The notes below the pieces were generated by a model, which did not search any database, was not told where the DNA came from, and saw nothing but the letters and a program-made list of their open reading frames with translations. This document shows, in pieces, positions 9,067-16,982 of a DNA stretch of 64,000 nt; position 1 is the stretch's first letter; each line of letters opens with the position of its first letter. The stretch is from the NCBI RefSeq assembly GCF_023015765.1, contig NZ_JALKAL010000012.1, positions 1 to 64,000 of the forward strand, in the 5' to 3' direction. Source of the DNA: Ornithinimicrobium sp. F0845 (lineage in GTDB: Bacteria; Actinomycetota; Actinomycetes; Actinomycetales; Dermatophilaceae). The translations under genes and the position numbers were made by a program.

Positions 9067-10590
9067 CTAACCTGCGGCCCGGATTCCGGTGTTGGTGTCC
9101 GCCAGCTGGGCCTCGACCGGGTGCAGCACCGTGGCGACCTTGTACATCCGGTCCCCCACCTGCCACAGCGCCCTGCCGGGCTCCTGGCGTGCCCAGGTCG
9201 TGATCGCCTCCACGGCCAGCGGTCCGAGGCCGAGGATCTCGTCGAGCTCGCGGGCGACCTTCAGGCCCTGACCGTGCAGGATCTTGATGTCAGCCAGGTG
9301 CATCATGTCCTTGGCGATGGTCTGCGCCTGCGAACCGTCGTCGCCGGCGGAGAGCAGGTCGGAGGGTTTGTGCCCCACCGCGTACTGGATGTCACCACCC
9401 TGTCCGGCGAACCCGCGGGATAGCCGCATGTCTGCGTCAAACGCCTTGACCGCCTCGGGCCCCAGCCTCAGCTGGCGCCATGCCTCGTCCCGCACCACGA
9501 TGCGCTGGTCCCCGCGGGCAACAACCTCCCGCTGGCCGGTGCCCCAGGAACCCAGACAGGTCAACGCAATACCCACCGCATCCTTGGGGAGCCGGGACAG
9601 CGACAGGGACTGGATCGGTGCCAGCCAGTCGATCGAGAAGTTCGTGTGGTCGTCGAACAGGCCGGCGAGCGGCCCGTCGACCAGCTGCCCCAGCGCGTCG
9701 CGCAGGATCCGGGTGGAGTCCATGAATGCCCGCCGGTCGGCATACCGGGTCTGGGCGACGAGCTCGGCGGACGGGTTGTCCAGCGCCGCCCACAGTTTCG
9801 GGATGGTTGTCTCGGTGGGCCGGCTCGCGCCGCGGCTGTACCCGGTCAGGTGAGCCAGCGCGGCACGGACGACGGCATCCTCGCTCGGGCCGAAGGGCAC
9901 CAGTGCCTCACCGATCTGTTGGGACCCGACCAGGGCGCGCACCAGGGTCAACCACCGGGAAAACACGGACTGTGCCCGCCGCTGCGCCTCTACGCGGTCC
10001 AACCGGTCCCACCCGTGCGCCAGCGGTCCGAGGGACAGCGGGTTCACCCTGCTGCTCAGCCCCTGGCCCAGGGCGATCGGCTCCACCCCGAGGAAGGTGC
10101 ACAGCCCCTCGTACTCGTCCTTGGTGTCGCCAAGAATCAGGGACCGATACCCGAAGTCCATCATCCGCAGGATGAACGCTTTGGTCGTGCCGGACTTGCC
10201 GGTGCCGGGCTTGCCGAAGCACATGATGTTCGGGTTGGTCACCGGCACGTCGGGCCGCACCACCCACCCCAGCGGGTCGCAGTGGAACGCCGCCCCGGAA
10301 CGGATGTCGATACCCATCTGTGCGCCGGTCGGGGGTAGGGCCGGGGTCGCGATCAACGGCCAGAACGCGGGTGCCTGGTCGCTGGTCATCCGCCAGGCCG
10401 CCACGGGCGCACTAGACGGTGCCCAGCCGCGCCCGGCCTGACGCCTCCCGCGCGGGCTCCTCTGGTGAAAGACCCGCGGCTCACGAGCCGCCTTGACCGT
10501 GGCGGCGACCCGGGGGGTCTCGTGACCGAAGTCCGCGAGCAGACGTGAGACGTCGCGACCGCCGCGGCGAGGGCGAGGGGCCGGCGCCAT
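9067..10590 (-). CDS. VirB4-like conjugation ATPase
   Basis: The 507-residue protein has Walker A GKPGTGKS at residues 126-133, and RIVVRDEAWRQL fits a Walker B with catalytic Glu. The neighbouring LILGDTKDEYEGL segment is typical of VirB4/TraC C-terminal ATPase domains. It powers assembly of, and transport through, the secretion channel at the inner face of the membrane. The ATG at 10590 lies one base after the stop of the SCO6880 gene. In this actinobacterial arrangement the SCO6880 protein probably supplies the N-terminal VirB4 part and this gene the motor. The open frame extends further upstream, but that stretch lies inside the preceding gene. Confidence 0.9.
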   Translation of the reverse strand: MAPAPRPRRGGRDVSRLLADFGHETPRVAATVKAAREPRVFHQRSPRGRRQAGRGWAPSSAPVAAWRMTSDQAPAFWPLIATPALPPTGAQMGIDIRSGAAFHCDPLGWVVRPDVPVTNPNIMCFGKPGTGKSGTTKAFILRMMDFGYRSLILGDTKDEYEGLCTFLGVEPIALGQGLSSRVNPLSLGPLAHGWDRLDRVEAQRRAQSVFSRWLTLVRALVGSQQIGEALVPFGPSEDAVVRAALAHLTGYSRGASRPTETTIPKLWAALDNPSAELVAQTRYADRRAFMDSTRILRDALGQLVDGPLAGLFDDHTNFSIDWLAPIQSLSLSRLPKDAVGIALTCLGSWGTGQREVVARGDQRIVVRDEAWRQLRLGPEAVKAFDADMRLSRGFAGQGGDIQYAVGHKPSDLLSAGDDGSQAQTIAKDMMHLADIKILHGQGLKVARELDEILGLGPLAVEAITTWARQEPGRALWQVGDRMYKVATVLHPVEAQLADTNTGIRAAG

Positions 10591-10591
10591 G

Positions 10592-12100
10592 TCAGACCGC
10601 CGCCCGGCGGGTGAGACTAATGCCCATCGGCACCACGGACGCCGCGAAGGCCACGTCGTGGGCCAGGTCCAGGCGCAGCGGCGCGAAACCGGCACGGCGG
10701 ATCGAGGCGTCCAACCGTCGTCCTGCCTCTGCCGCACGCACCGTCTTGGGGACCGTCACCGTCGCCACGGCGTAGGGCACCACCAGACTGTTGCCCCGGG
10801 CGAGCTTGCCCTCCAAAGCGCGCACCTTGTCCATCTCGTCGCGGTTCTTGGTGCGTTCCTTCATCCTCGCGGCCGCGCGCAGGCTCTGGCCCAGGTCCGC
10901 GCCGAACTCGCTGTTGGCGGACGCTCGGTCGGCCCGGCCCGCCGGCACCACCGGGTAGCAGACCATGAAGCTGCGTCGCTCACCGTCCTGGTGGGAGGCC
11001 AACACTGGTGCCAGCGCGCCCATCGCTGCTCCCTTGACCGGCAGCCTGACCGTGGCTGAGACACTGTTCCAGGCGTCGTGGGAGTAGTGCCGCGGCGCCG
11101 CGTCGGCACCGGAAGGGCCGGCCAGCGCCCACGGCACGTCCGCGTTCACCTCCTCGTCGTGCTGCGCGGCAGCCAGCGCCTCGACGATCCCGGCACGGTC
11201 GCCGGGCGCGAAGCCGGTACGGCAGGCCGCTGCCAGTTGCGGGCTGGTGAGCCACTCCACGCTGGAGACACCGACACCTGCGCGCAGACCGGACTCGACC
11301 TCAGCGATCGCCTGATACAGGGCGCGGGCACGGCCGTTGATCCCACCGCCGAACTCCTTGGCGACCTTCCCCAACCGTGACTCCGGCACCACGACGGTCA
11401 CATACTCCTCGGTGCGCACCGTCGCAGCCGTGAGCGACTCATGCAGGTCGTCGTTGATTCGACTCACCGGCTCCGGGGCGTGCAGGCTGCGGTGGCGCCT
11501 CACCCAGTCGTCCCGCTCCGCGCCATCCTCGGGGACGGTGCGGACCAGGAAGATGAGCTCGCTGGTGAACTCGGTACGCGCGGTCGCATCGAGCAGTTCG
11601 GTCAGTCCCGCGCCGTACAGATCGCGGTCGTCTTTCTCAGCCATCCCGAGGCCCGGGTGCACGATAGTGGCGGTGACCGCCCAGGTCCGGGTCGCGTGGT
11701 TCTGGATGATCGCGATCCTGCGCTGATGGTGGCCGGTGGGTGGGCCCTCATGGATGGTGACGCTGGCCAAGATGCCGGGCAGGTCCGGCGCCCCGTCACC
11801 GGCCGCCTGGCCGGTGCTCGCCTTGGCCCGGAACTTCGTCCAGCCGAACAGAGTTCCCCAGGCCAGGCGTAGGGTGGCGCCGATCCACCCGGTCACGGAG
11901 CGGCCACGGGCAGGGACCGCCACGATCAGGAAGAGGACTCCCCAGCCCAGGACTAGCATTCCGGCTGCCAACCAGTTCTTGGCCGAGACCGACGCTGCTA
12001 CCGGCAGGACCGCGACCGTAAGCAGACCCAGCTGCCAGCCCGTCAGTCCGAAGAACCACCCGATTCGGGCTCGTGTGTAGTCGCCGTAGACGGTCATCAT
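10592..12100 (-). CDS. SCO6880-family conjugation membrane protein
   Basis: The 502-residue protein begins MM, so the start is 12100 or 12097. Two hydrophobic segments near residues 16-40 and 44-64 form a PrgI/VirB3-like head. A long cytoplasmic region follows that matches what I know of SCO6880 proteins (RIAIIQNHATRTW; DDWVRRHRSLH; REFG-like KVAKEFGGGINGRA). These proteins accompany VirB4 ATPases in Streptomyces and other actinobacterial T4SS loci and probably form the membrane platform. The gene ends one base before the VirB4 start, so the two are tightly coupled. Confidence 0.88.
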   Translation of the reverse strand: MMTVYGDYTRARIGWFFGLTGWQLGLLTVAVLPVAASVSAKNWLAAGMLVLGWGVLFLIVAVPARGRSVTGWIGATLRLAWGTLFGWTKFRAKASTGQAAGDGAPDLPGILASVTIHEGPPTGHHQRRIAIIQNHATRTWAVTATIVHPGLGMAEKDDRDLYGAGLTELLDATARTEFTSELIFLVRTVPEDGAERDDWVRRHRSLHAPEPVSRINDDLHESLTAATVRTEEYVTVVVPESRLGKVAKEFGGGINGRARALYQAIAEVESGLRAGVGVSSVEWLTSPQLAAACRTGFAPGDRAGIVEALAAAQHDEEVNADVPWALAGPSGADAAPRHYSHDAWNSVSATVRLPVKGAAMGALAPVLASHQDGERRSFMVCYPVVPAGRADRASANSEFGADLGQSLRAAARMKERTKNRDEMDKVRALEGKLARGNSLVVPYAVATVTVPKTVRAAEAGRRLDASIRRAGFAPLRLDLAHDVAFAASVVPMGISLTRRAAV

Positions 12101-12164
12101 GGCTTGCCTTCCTGCGGGATACGGTGTCTGCTCCCTAGGCCCGCGACTGACCTGTGGGGTCTCA

Positions 12165-13571
12165 TCACTTCACTCCGCCCGCAGCGCCGCCGGCTCCACC
12201 GCCGCCGGCTCCCAGTCCTCCACCGGTGCTGGGGTTGGCCTGGGCCGGTGGGGGCGTCGCGACCACTCCCCCACTGCCGGGGGATCCGTCGCCGCCCTGC
12301 TGATCGTTCTGATCCTCGCCGCGCTGTTCCGGGGTCTTCGCGCGGGCGGGGCGTCCACGCTTTGTGGGTTGGAAGTCGGGGACGTAGTTGTTGTGCCCTG
12401 CGCCCATCTGGTTGGCGATGTCGGCACCCACCACGGCCCCCCTGGTGCCCGCGGAGACCATCGCGTTCACCCCGATGCCTACACCTGCGCCCACCACGCC
12501 GGCGACACCGCCAATCGCTGCGCCGCCGCGTGATGCCATGGTCCCGACGGCCTTGCCTGTTCGCTGGTTGGCCTCGCCCTCGGCAGAGACCTCGCTGCTC
12601 GAACGGCCCTGACTGTCGAGGCTGGAGGCCGCGTTCGAGCCGGACGAACGGTCGCGGCTGGCCAGCCCGCGGAGACCGCCCTGGGCCTCCATCCCGGCGC
12701 GCATCGCCGCACCCGACTGCGTACCGGGGTCGACGAACGCCAACATTTTGAACAGCGCCAACGGGGAGAAGCAGGCAATGCAGATCAGGAACACACCGGG
12801 GATCGCCGTGCCGACCGTCTTGGCCAGACCGTCAGCCTCCCCGCTGACCACCCCGCTGGTCAGAGCGATGCCCAGACCCAGCACCAGGGCGATGACCAGC
12901 GGGGTAAACGCCGCGGCGTGGAACCACCGGTTCGCCTTCCAGAACCAGGACCGGGAGAACCCGCTGGCCAATCCCGCGGCCGCGATCGGGGCGGTGGCCA
13001 CCAACACGATCAGCGCGCCCGCCCGGGTGAGCATGACCAGGAGGAATCCGACTGCCCCCGCCCATAAGAACAAGCCCATGAAGCCCAGCACCGTGGCCAG
13101 CACGGTGTCTGTCACATCCTCGGTGGCAATGAACGACACCCCAGAGGGCTCCCAGTGCCCGAAGCGGTCAACACCGAACATGGCCTGCATCAACGCTGCT
13201 GTCAGCCCCTGGACAGCTGCAAGGATCATCACGCAGTAGCTGATCCAGCAGACGAGCACCACGATGAACTGGCCCAGACCGATTCCGGCGTCGGCCAGGT
13301 CGCCACCGTCCCGACGGAACGCGGCCCACCCCAGCTGGGCAACGGCGAGGATCACCACCAGCGACAGGGCCAGCCAGTACGTGTACTGGTAGACCTGGCC
13401 CGCTGGCCCGGTCGCCGAGATGTCCGGGGTCATGATCGTGTCGATGAACCCCAGCACCCACTTGAAGAACCACAGCCCGCCGCTCCAGACCACCAGCATG
13501 ATCGAGGTCCAGGTGTCGACCACGAGCTCGCCCACGGCCTTCTTGGCCAACCACTCAAACGGGTTCGGCAT
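12165..13571 (-). CDS. VirB6/TrbL-like polytopic channel protein
   Basis: The 468-residue protein starts at ATG 13571. About seven or eight transmembrane helices occupy residues ~20-310, after a short amphipathic start (MPNPFEWLAKKAVGELV). The C-terminal third is Gly/Ser/Pro-rich and soluble, with GxxxG runs and a poly-Gly end. This matches VirB6/TrbL proteins, the core of the inner-membrane channel. Upstream in the operon are a bitopic VirB8-like protein and a VirB2-like protein; SCO6880 and VirB4 follow. The octamer GGCATACT overlaps its start codon. The longer open frame to 13706 is not needed. Confidence 0.82.
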   Translation of the reverse strand: MPNPFEWLAKKAVGELVVDTWTSIMLVVWSGGLWFFKWVLGFIDTIMTPDISATGPAGQVYQYTYWLALSLVVILAVAQLGWAAFRRDGGDLADAGIGLGQFIVVLVCWISYCVMILAAVQGLTAALMQAMFGVDRFGHWEPSGVSFIATEDVTDTVLATVLGFMGLFLWAGAVGFLLVMLTRAGALIVLVATAPIAAAGLASGFSRSWFWKANRWFHAAAFTPLVIALVLGLGIALTSGVVSGEADGLAKTVGTAIPGVFLICIACFSPLALFKMLAFVDPGTQSGAAMRAGMEAQGGLRGLASRDRSSGSNAASSLDSQGRSSSEVSAEGEANQRTGKAVGTMASRGGAAIGGVAGVVGAGVGIGVNAMVSAGTRGAVVGADIANQMGAGHNNYVPDFQPTKRGRPARAKTPEQRGEDQNDQQGGDGSPGSGGVVATPPPAQANPSTGGGLGAGGGGAGGAAGGVK

Positions 13572-13600
13572 ACTCCTGCTCCCTTGCGGTCGTGTCGAGT

Positions 13601-14407
13601 TCAGTTGCCGGGCGTCCAGGTACGCCAACCGGCCTGGACCGCCAGGTCGGTACCCGGCCACGTCGAGGGCGCGGGGGCTACCTGGGTGGTGGTGTCTATG
13701 AGCCACCGGTCCCCCTGCCAGGTCATGGCCTCGCAGTGCCCGTAGGCAACCTGGGCGTCATCCACCAGCACCGCCCGGATATCCAGGAGTACGCACGCCA
13801 CCACCCAGTCCTGGCCGTCGACCCCCTTGACCTGTCCGGCCGCCGGGGTGACGGTCACTGCAAGGCCGGCCTCCTTCTCCTGGCCGCTCTGGGCTGCTGC
13901 GGTGAGGAAGTCTGTGACGTTGGTCGTCATCACCCACTGTTTCGGATCACCCTCACCGGTCCCCCACTGCCGGTAGACCTCATGCGTGGCGGGTACCGAC
14001 ATGCCCTGCAGGACCACGACGTCGATCGCCGCCAGCTGGGCCACCGCCCCCTCCGGGGAGCGGGGATAGCCGGTTGGCACCCCCACCGGCCCTGTCGACC
14101 TCGCCGGTGGAATGACGATCGATTCCGCGACCGCGGCGCTGACCTCCCCCTCCTGGTAGGCCCGCGGGTCTTCCACTTCCAGCATGGGACCGGCCGCGAT
14201 CAGTTCCCGCCGGTCCTGCCCGCTCTCGGGAAGGATCAGTTGCGTGGTCTCCACCGTGGCGACCTGGGCGGTGTTTTCCTGGCCGCCGCGTAGTACCTGC
14301 CAGACGAACAGCCCCAGCCCGAGGATCAGCAGGAGTCCGACTCCCGCCGCGGCGACCAATATCGTCAGCAGCCGCCTGCGGCTCCAGACCGAGGCATCCG
14401 CAGTCAT
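13601..14407 (-). CDS. Bitopic conjugation protein (VirB8/TcpC-like candidate)
   Basis: The 268-residue protein has a short basic cytoplasmic N-terminus, one transmembrane helix (about 14-36) and a ~230-residue outer domain ending GWRTWTPGN. Size, topology and position next to the VirB6-like gene fit a VirB8/TcpC scaffold, which links channel parts by NTF2-like domains. I cannot confirm the fold from sequence alone. Its start codon directly abuts the stop of the 103-residue gene upstream. Confidence 0.7.
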   Translation of the reverse strand: MTADASVWSRRRLLTILVAAAGVGLLLILGLGLFVWQVLRGGQENTAQVATVETTQLILPESGQDRRELIAAGPMLEVEDPRAYQEGEVSAAVAESIVIPPARSTGPVGVPTGYPRSPEGAVAQLAAIDVVVLQGMSVPATHEVYRQWGTGEGDPKQWVMTTNVTDFLTAAAQSGQEKEAGLAVTVTPAAGQVKGVDGQDWVVACVLLDIRAVLVDDAQVAYGHCEAMTWQGDRWLIDTTTQVAPAPSTWPGTDLAVQAGWRTWTPGN

Positions 14408-14719
14408 CTAGATGCACCCGCTGCCCAACATCGCGTCGAGGATGCCCGGCAGGATCAGATATCCGATCACCGCAATGAAGACGACAACCAGGCCGACGAT
14501 GCCCGTGGTGCTGGCGTGCGGCATCCCAAACATGCGGCCAGCGACCACTGCGCCTATCGCAATGATGATGCCGAGGAAGAACAGGATGCCCACGCCCCAC
14601 AGGACATAGCCCATGATGCTGTCGACGTGGGTCTGGGCACCCGGTGGTGCCTTGGGGCACACCTGGGCGACGAGCGTGGCGGCCTGGAGGCCTGCGTCAC
14701 TGACGCTGCTGACGAGCAT
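14408..14719 (-). CDS. Small two-helix membrane protein (VirB2/TrbC pilin-like candidate)
   Basis: The 103-residue protein has a ~35-residue N-terminal segment with one Cys and two hydrophobic helices (about 36-60 and 72-95). The helices are joined by a short polar loop (GRMFGMPHAST), and the protein ends in a GSGC tail. This is the layout of VirB2/TrbC pilins, which line the conjugation channel. No cleavable signal is obvious, so the role is inferred from topology and gene order. The start lies within the 3' end of the ParA-like gene and the stop touches the VirB8-like start. Confidence 0.7.
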   Translation of the reverse strand: MLVSSVSDAGLQAATLVAQVCPKAPPGAQTHVDSIMGYVLWGVGILFFLGIIIAIGAVVAGRMFGMPHASTTGIVGLVVVFIAVIGYLILPGILDAMLGSGCI

Positions 14720-15551
14720 GAGTGGTTCCCTTCTGGTTGTTGGTCCCCGCGGCCAGCCCGGTGAGCTGGACGATCTGGGTTGCCGCGGCGAGGACGCCGC
14801 GAGGCAGGGGTTCGGTGTCCAGGCCCCGGACGTGCAGGCCCGGATCGTCTGGGACCACCACCAGGGCTTGGTCGAGGACGGTTCGGGCGTGGGGTCCGAG
14901 GCAGTGCTGAACCTCGCGTGCCCAGCGACGGGCCTTCGGGCCTCGTACCGCGATAGCGAGGAGCTGACGGGCGGGGTCGAGGTGGAGCAGGGCGCCTTCC
15001 AGTCGGCGCATCCCAGGGACCGTGGCGGTCGTGACCAGGACGAGGCGATCGGCGTCCAGCACTGCTTCCCTCAGCCATCCCGACGACAGTGCGAGAGTCT
15101 GCGTGTCCCAGCCAGGGTCGAGGACGTGGAGCACCGCAGCGTCAACCGCATCCGGTAGGGGTGTCTCTGCCGGGGTGAGAGCCCCTCCAACGATGCGGTC
15201 GACGACGGCGTGGTCGCGGCTTCCGCGGAGCCACCCTGAGCCTGTCTCACCTAGCTCTGCGGTGGCGTAGGCCACCAGACCGCTCGTGCCGGGCCCGCAC
15301 GCCTCGACCAGGTGAGTCGGGCCGGCGAAGGTGCTGGCGACCGCAGCGGCGATGGTGCTGGCGCCGGCCGCGCCGTGGCAGCCGATGACCGGCAGCACCG
15401 GTGCGTGGAGCCGCCAGAGCGGTCCTGGCTCGCTGTCTCCTGGCGTAGACGTCCCGGTGGTGCGCGGACGCGCCCCCGGACGGTGCCGGAACTGTCCCTC
15501 TTGGACGGCATGCCAGGCGCGCTGCAGCTCGCTCACGCTCGTCACGCTCAT
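14697..15551 (-). CDS. ParA/MinD-like P-loop protein (DUF6668-like)
   Basis: The 284-residue protein has a deviant Walker A, GCHGAAGAST, near residues 57-66, lacking the usual final Lys-Ser/Thr. LVEACGPGTSGL and DADRLVLVTTATVPG follow, as in ParA/TadZ-type proteins. The Lys-free loop suggests weak or no ATP hydrolysis. Such DUF6668-type proteins sit in actinobacterial conjugation loci and may localise the machine to a cell pole. The gene overlaps its neighbours at both ends (ATGA upstream; 23 bases downstream), indicating one transcript. Confidence 0.7.
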   Translation of the reverse strand: MSVTSVSELQRAWHAVQEGQFRHRPGARPRTTGTSTPGDSEPGPLWRLHAPVLPVIGCHGAAGASTIAAAVASTFAGPTHLVEACGPGTSGLVAYATAELGETGSGWLRGSRDHAVVDRIVGGALTPAETPLPDAVDAAVLHVLDPGWDTQTLALSSGWLREAVLDADRLVLVTTATVPGMRRLEGALLHLDPARQLLAIAVRGPKARRWAREVQHCLGPHARTVLDQALVVVPDDPGLHVRGLDTEPLPRGVLAAATQIVQLTGLAAGTNNQKGTTHARQQRQ

Positions 15552-15805
15552 CCTTGCGACCCTTCGTCGGCGAGGCGTTCACGCCGCTGCGTGATGGCCC
15601 ACCGCACGGCCTCGGAAGGGATGCCGGCAAGCGCGACCTTCGCAGCCTGCACGTCCTGGAGGCGCCGGACGGCGCGCTCCAGGTCGGCCAGTGCGTCCGG
15701 CCCTGTGCAGGAGAGTTCCAGTAGCCGTTCCACGTCTCGCCTGTCCTGATCGGTGTTGTCCGTCACGTCGTCCAAAGGCGGGTGGCCCGTGGGTCGGGGT
15801 CTCAC
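15548..15805 (-). CDS. Small charged helical protein
   Basis: The 85-residue protein starts at GTG (15805), overlapping the previous stop as GTGA, and ends overlapping the next start as ATGA. Such double coupling strongly supports it being real. It is rich in Asp, Glu, Arg and Leu (DRRDVERLLEL; DLERAVRRLQDV; ITQRRERLA), so it should be mostly alpha-helical and perhaps a coiled-coil adaptor. No family is recognised. Confidence 0.7.
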   Translation of the reverse strand: MRPRPTGHPPLDDVTDNTDQDRRDVERLLELSCTGPDALADLERAVRRLQDVQAAKVALAGIPSEAVRWAITQRRERLADEGSQG

Positions 15806-16623
15806 GCGGACCGGACCTGGGTTGCGTAGGTGCCCTGGAGCACCGTCAGCGCGCTTTTGGCGCGTCGGCAGACGGTCGCTCGCGAGATCCCCCGTTCGGC
15901 AGCCACGACGGCTGCAGCCTCCCTGCCCAGCAGTCCCGCATGCCCCCGGCTGGCCCGGGGGCTCTCGGCCGCATCTGCCAGTTCCAGGAGGATGCGACAG
16001 TCATCCAGATCCACCCGTCCCTCGGTGGCCGCCACCTCGAGGAGGTCGTGGAGCAGGTCGCACGCGCCGGGGCTCGAGGCGGTGCTGTCCTCGCCCGGCT
16101 GGACTGGCTGCCACGGCGGCCTGAGTGCGTGGATCAGTTCGATGTCGTCCACCGGCACCTCACGTGAGCGGGCAGCCCGCCGGCGACGGGACAGGCCGAG
16201 CTCCTCCACTGCGTCCCGTCGGGTGTTCATCAGAAGGGTGCCGGCCACCTGGATGCCCTTGCTCCAGTTGACGGTGCGTGCGGAGAGCCACAGCTGGGCC
16301 GCCACTAGTTGGTCGACCTTGTCGCTGAGCGGCATTAGGGACTGAGCCATCCGTACCGCCCCGGGCATGAGCAGCCACAGCAGTGCACCGGCCGCGGCGG
16401 GGTCGTCCCCGCCGTCCTCAGCGCCGAGTTCCGCCAGTGTCAGAAGGACGGTGTTCACCGCTCCCGGGTCGGTCTGCCGCCTCACCCAGGTCCGCAGGTC
16501 GGGCAGTTCATCGCACACCCCCAGCACCGGTCGGGCTCGTTTCCAGCCGTGCCATCGGTCACAGGCCAGCACCCACAGATCCCCGTCGGGCATCCCCAGC
16601 CCCAGTTGCGTCTCCAAGCTCAT
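15802..16623 (-). CDS. HTH-containing conjugation-module protein, possible regulator
   Basis: The 273-residue protein starts at ATG 16623, preceded by GAGAGGAA seven bases upstream. The open frame continues further up, but this start has the Shine-Dalgarno sequence. The C-terminus (GREAAAVVAAERGISRATVCRRAKSALT written in pieces: AAAVVAAERGIS, then RATVCRRAKSALT) is a sigma-region-4-like helix-turn-helix. The N-terminal part is helical with no known family. It heads the T4SS half of the block after a terminator, so it may control that half. A 10-bp perfect inverted repeat lies just upstream of its ribosome binding site. Confidence 0.72.
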   Translation of the reverse strand: MSLETQLGLGMPDGDLWVLACDRWHGWKRARPVLGVCDELPDLRTWVRRQTDPGAVNTVLLTLAELGAEDGGDDPAAAGALLWLLMPGAVRMAQSLMPLSDKVDQLVAAQLWLSARTVNWSKGIQVAGTLLMNTRRDAVEELGLSRRRRAARSREVPVDDIELIHALRPPWQPVQPGEDSTASSPGACDLLHDLLEVAATEGRVDLDDCRILLELADAAESPRASRGHAGLLGREAAAVVAAERGISRATVCRRAKSALTVLQGTYATQVRSA

Positions 16624-16633
16624 GGCCAGTTCC

Positions 16634-16657
16634 TCTCGTCGTGTGAGCACGACGAGA
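16634..16657. promoter_or_regulatory. 10-bp perfect inverted repeat before the HTH gene
   Basis: TCTCGTCGTG (16634-16643) and CACGACGAGA (16648-16657) are separated by four bases. The repeat touches the GAGAGGAA ribosome binding site of the HTH gene. As DNA it could be an operator for the gene's own product; as RNA it would be a hairpin partly hiding the ribosome binding site. Either would tune entry into the T4SS half of the operon. Confidence 0.55.
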
Positions 16658-16913
16658 AGGTGGTCGAACCCCGCTCCCGGATGCGCCCCCACAGGCCGCC
16701 CGGATGCCGCGTTACGCCAATAGGGGCGCGGTATCACCGCAGGTCAGAGCGCGCCCCCATGCGCCCCCGAAGTCACTGCGGGTGACCCTTGCGGTGATCC
16801 CTGCGCCGCCGCAGGAGAACAAGGGATGCAGCGCGTCCCGCGCCGAGGGGAAGGTCCGTTGTGGACGGTCCGATGGGGTGTGACGCGACCATCTCAGGCC
16901 CTGCTTGCGAGGA
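16658..16913. other. Intergenic stretch between T4SS and Tad halves
   Basis: These ~256 bases hold no convincing gene. They contain CGCCCCCATGCGCCCCCG direct repeats and presumably a promoter for the minus-strand T4SS half, but no clear -10/-35 pair. With the flanking hairpins this is the only real break in the minus-strand block. Confidence 0.4.
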
Positions 16914-16963
16914 GCGGCCCCTGACGCGGAAGGGGACTTCGGGAATGTCGCGTCAGGGGCCGC
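16914..16963 (-). terminator. Hairpin terminator after the LysM-BTAD gene
   Basis: GCGGCCCCTGACGCG (16914-16928) pairs perfectly with CGCGTCAGGGGCCGC (16949-16963) across a 20-base loop, starting 20 bases after the LysM-BTAD stop. There is no U-tract, as is usual in high-GC actinobacteria. It probably separates transcription of the Tad half from the T4SS half. Confidence 0.75.
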
Positions 16964-16982
16964 AGGCCGCGGGGCGAGTGGT

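Noticed and set aside
7447-9423. Long plus-strand open frame opposite the hydrolase gene
   Set aside because: Its translation is Gly/Arg/Val-rich and low in complexity. The minus strand carries three recognisable enzyme domains, so it is a GC-rich shadow.
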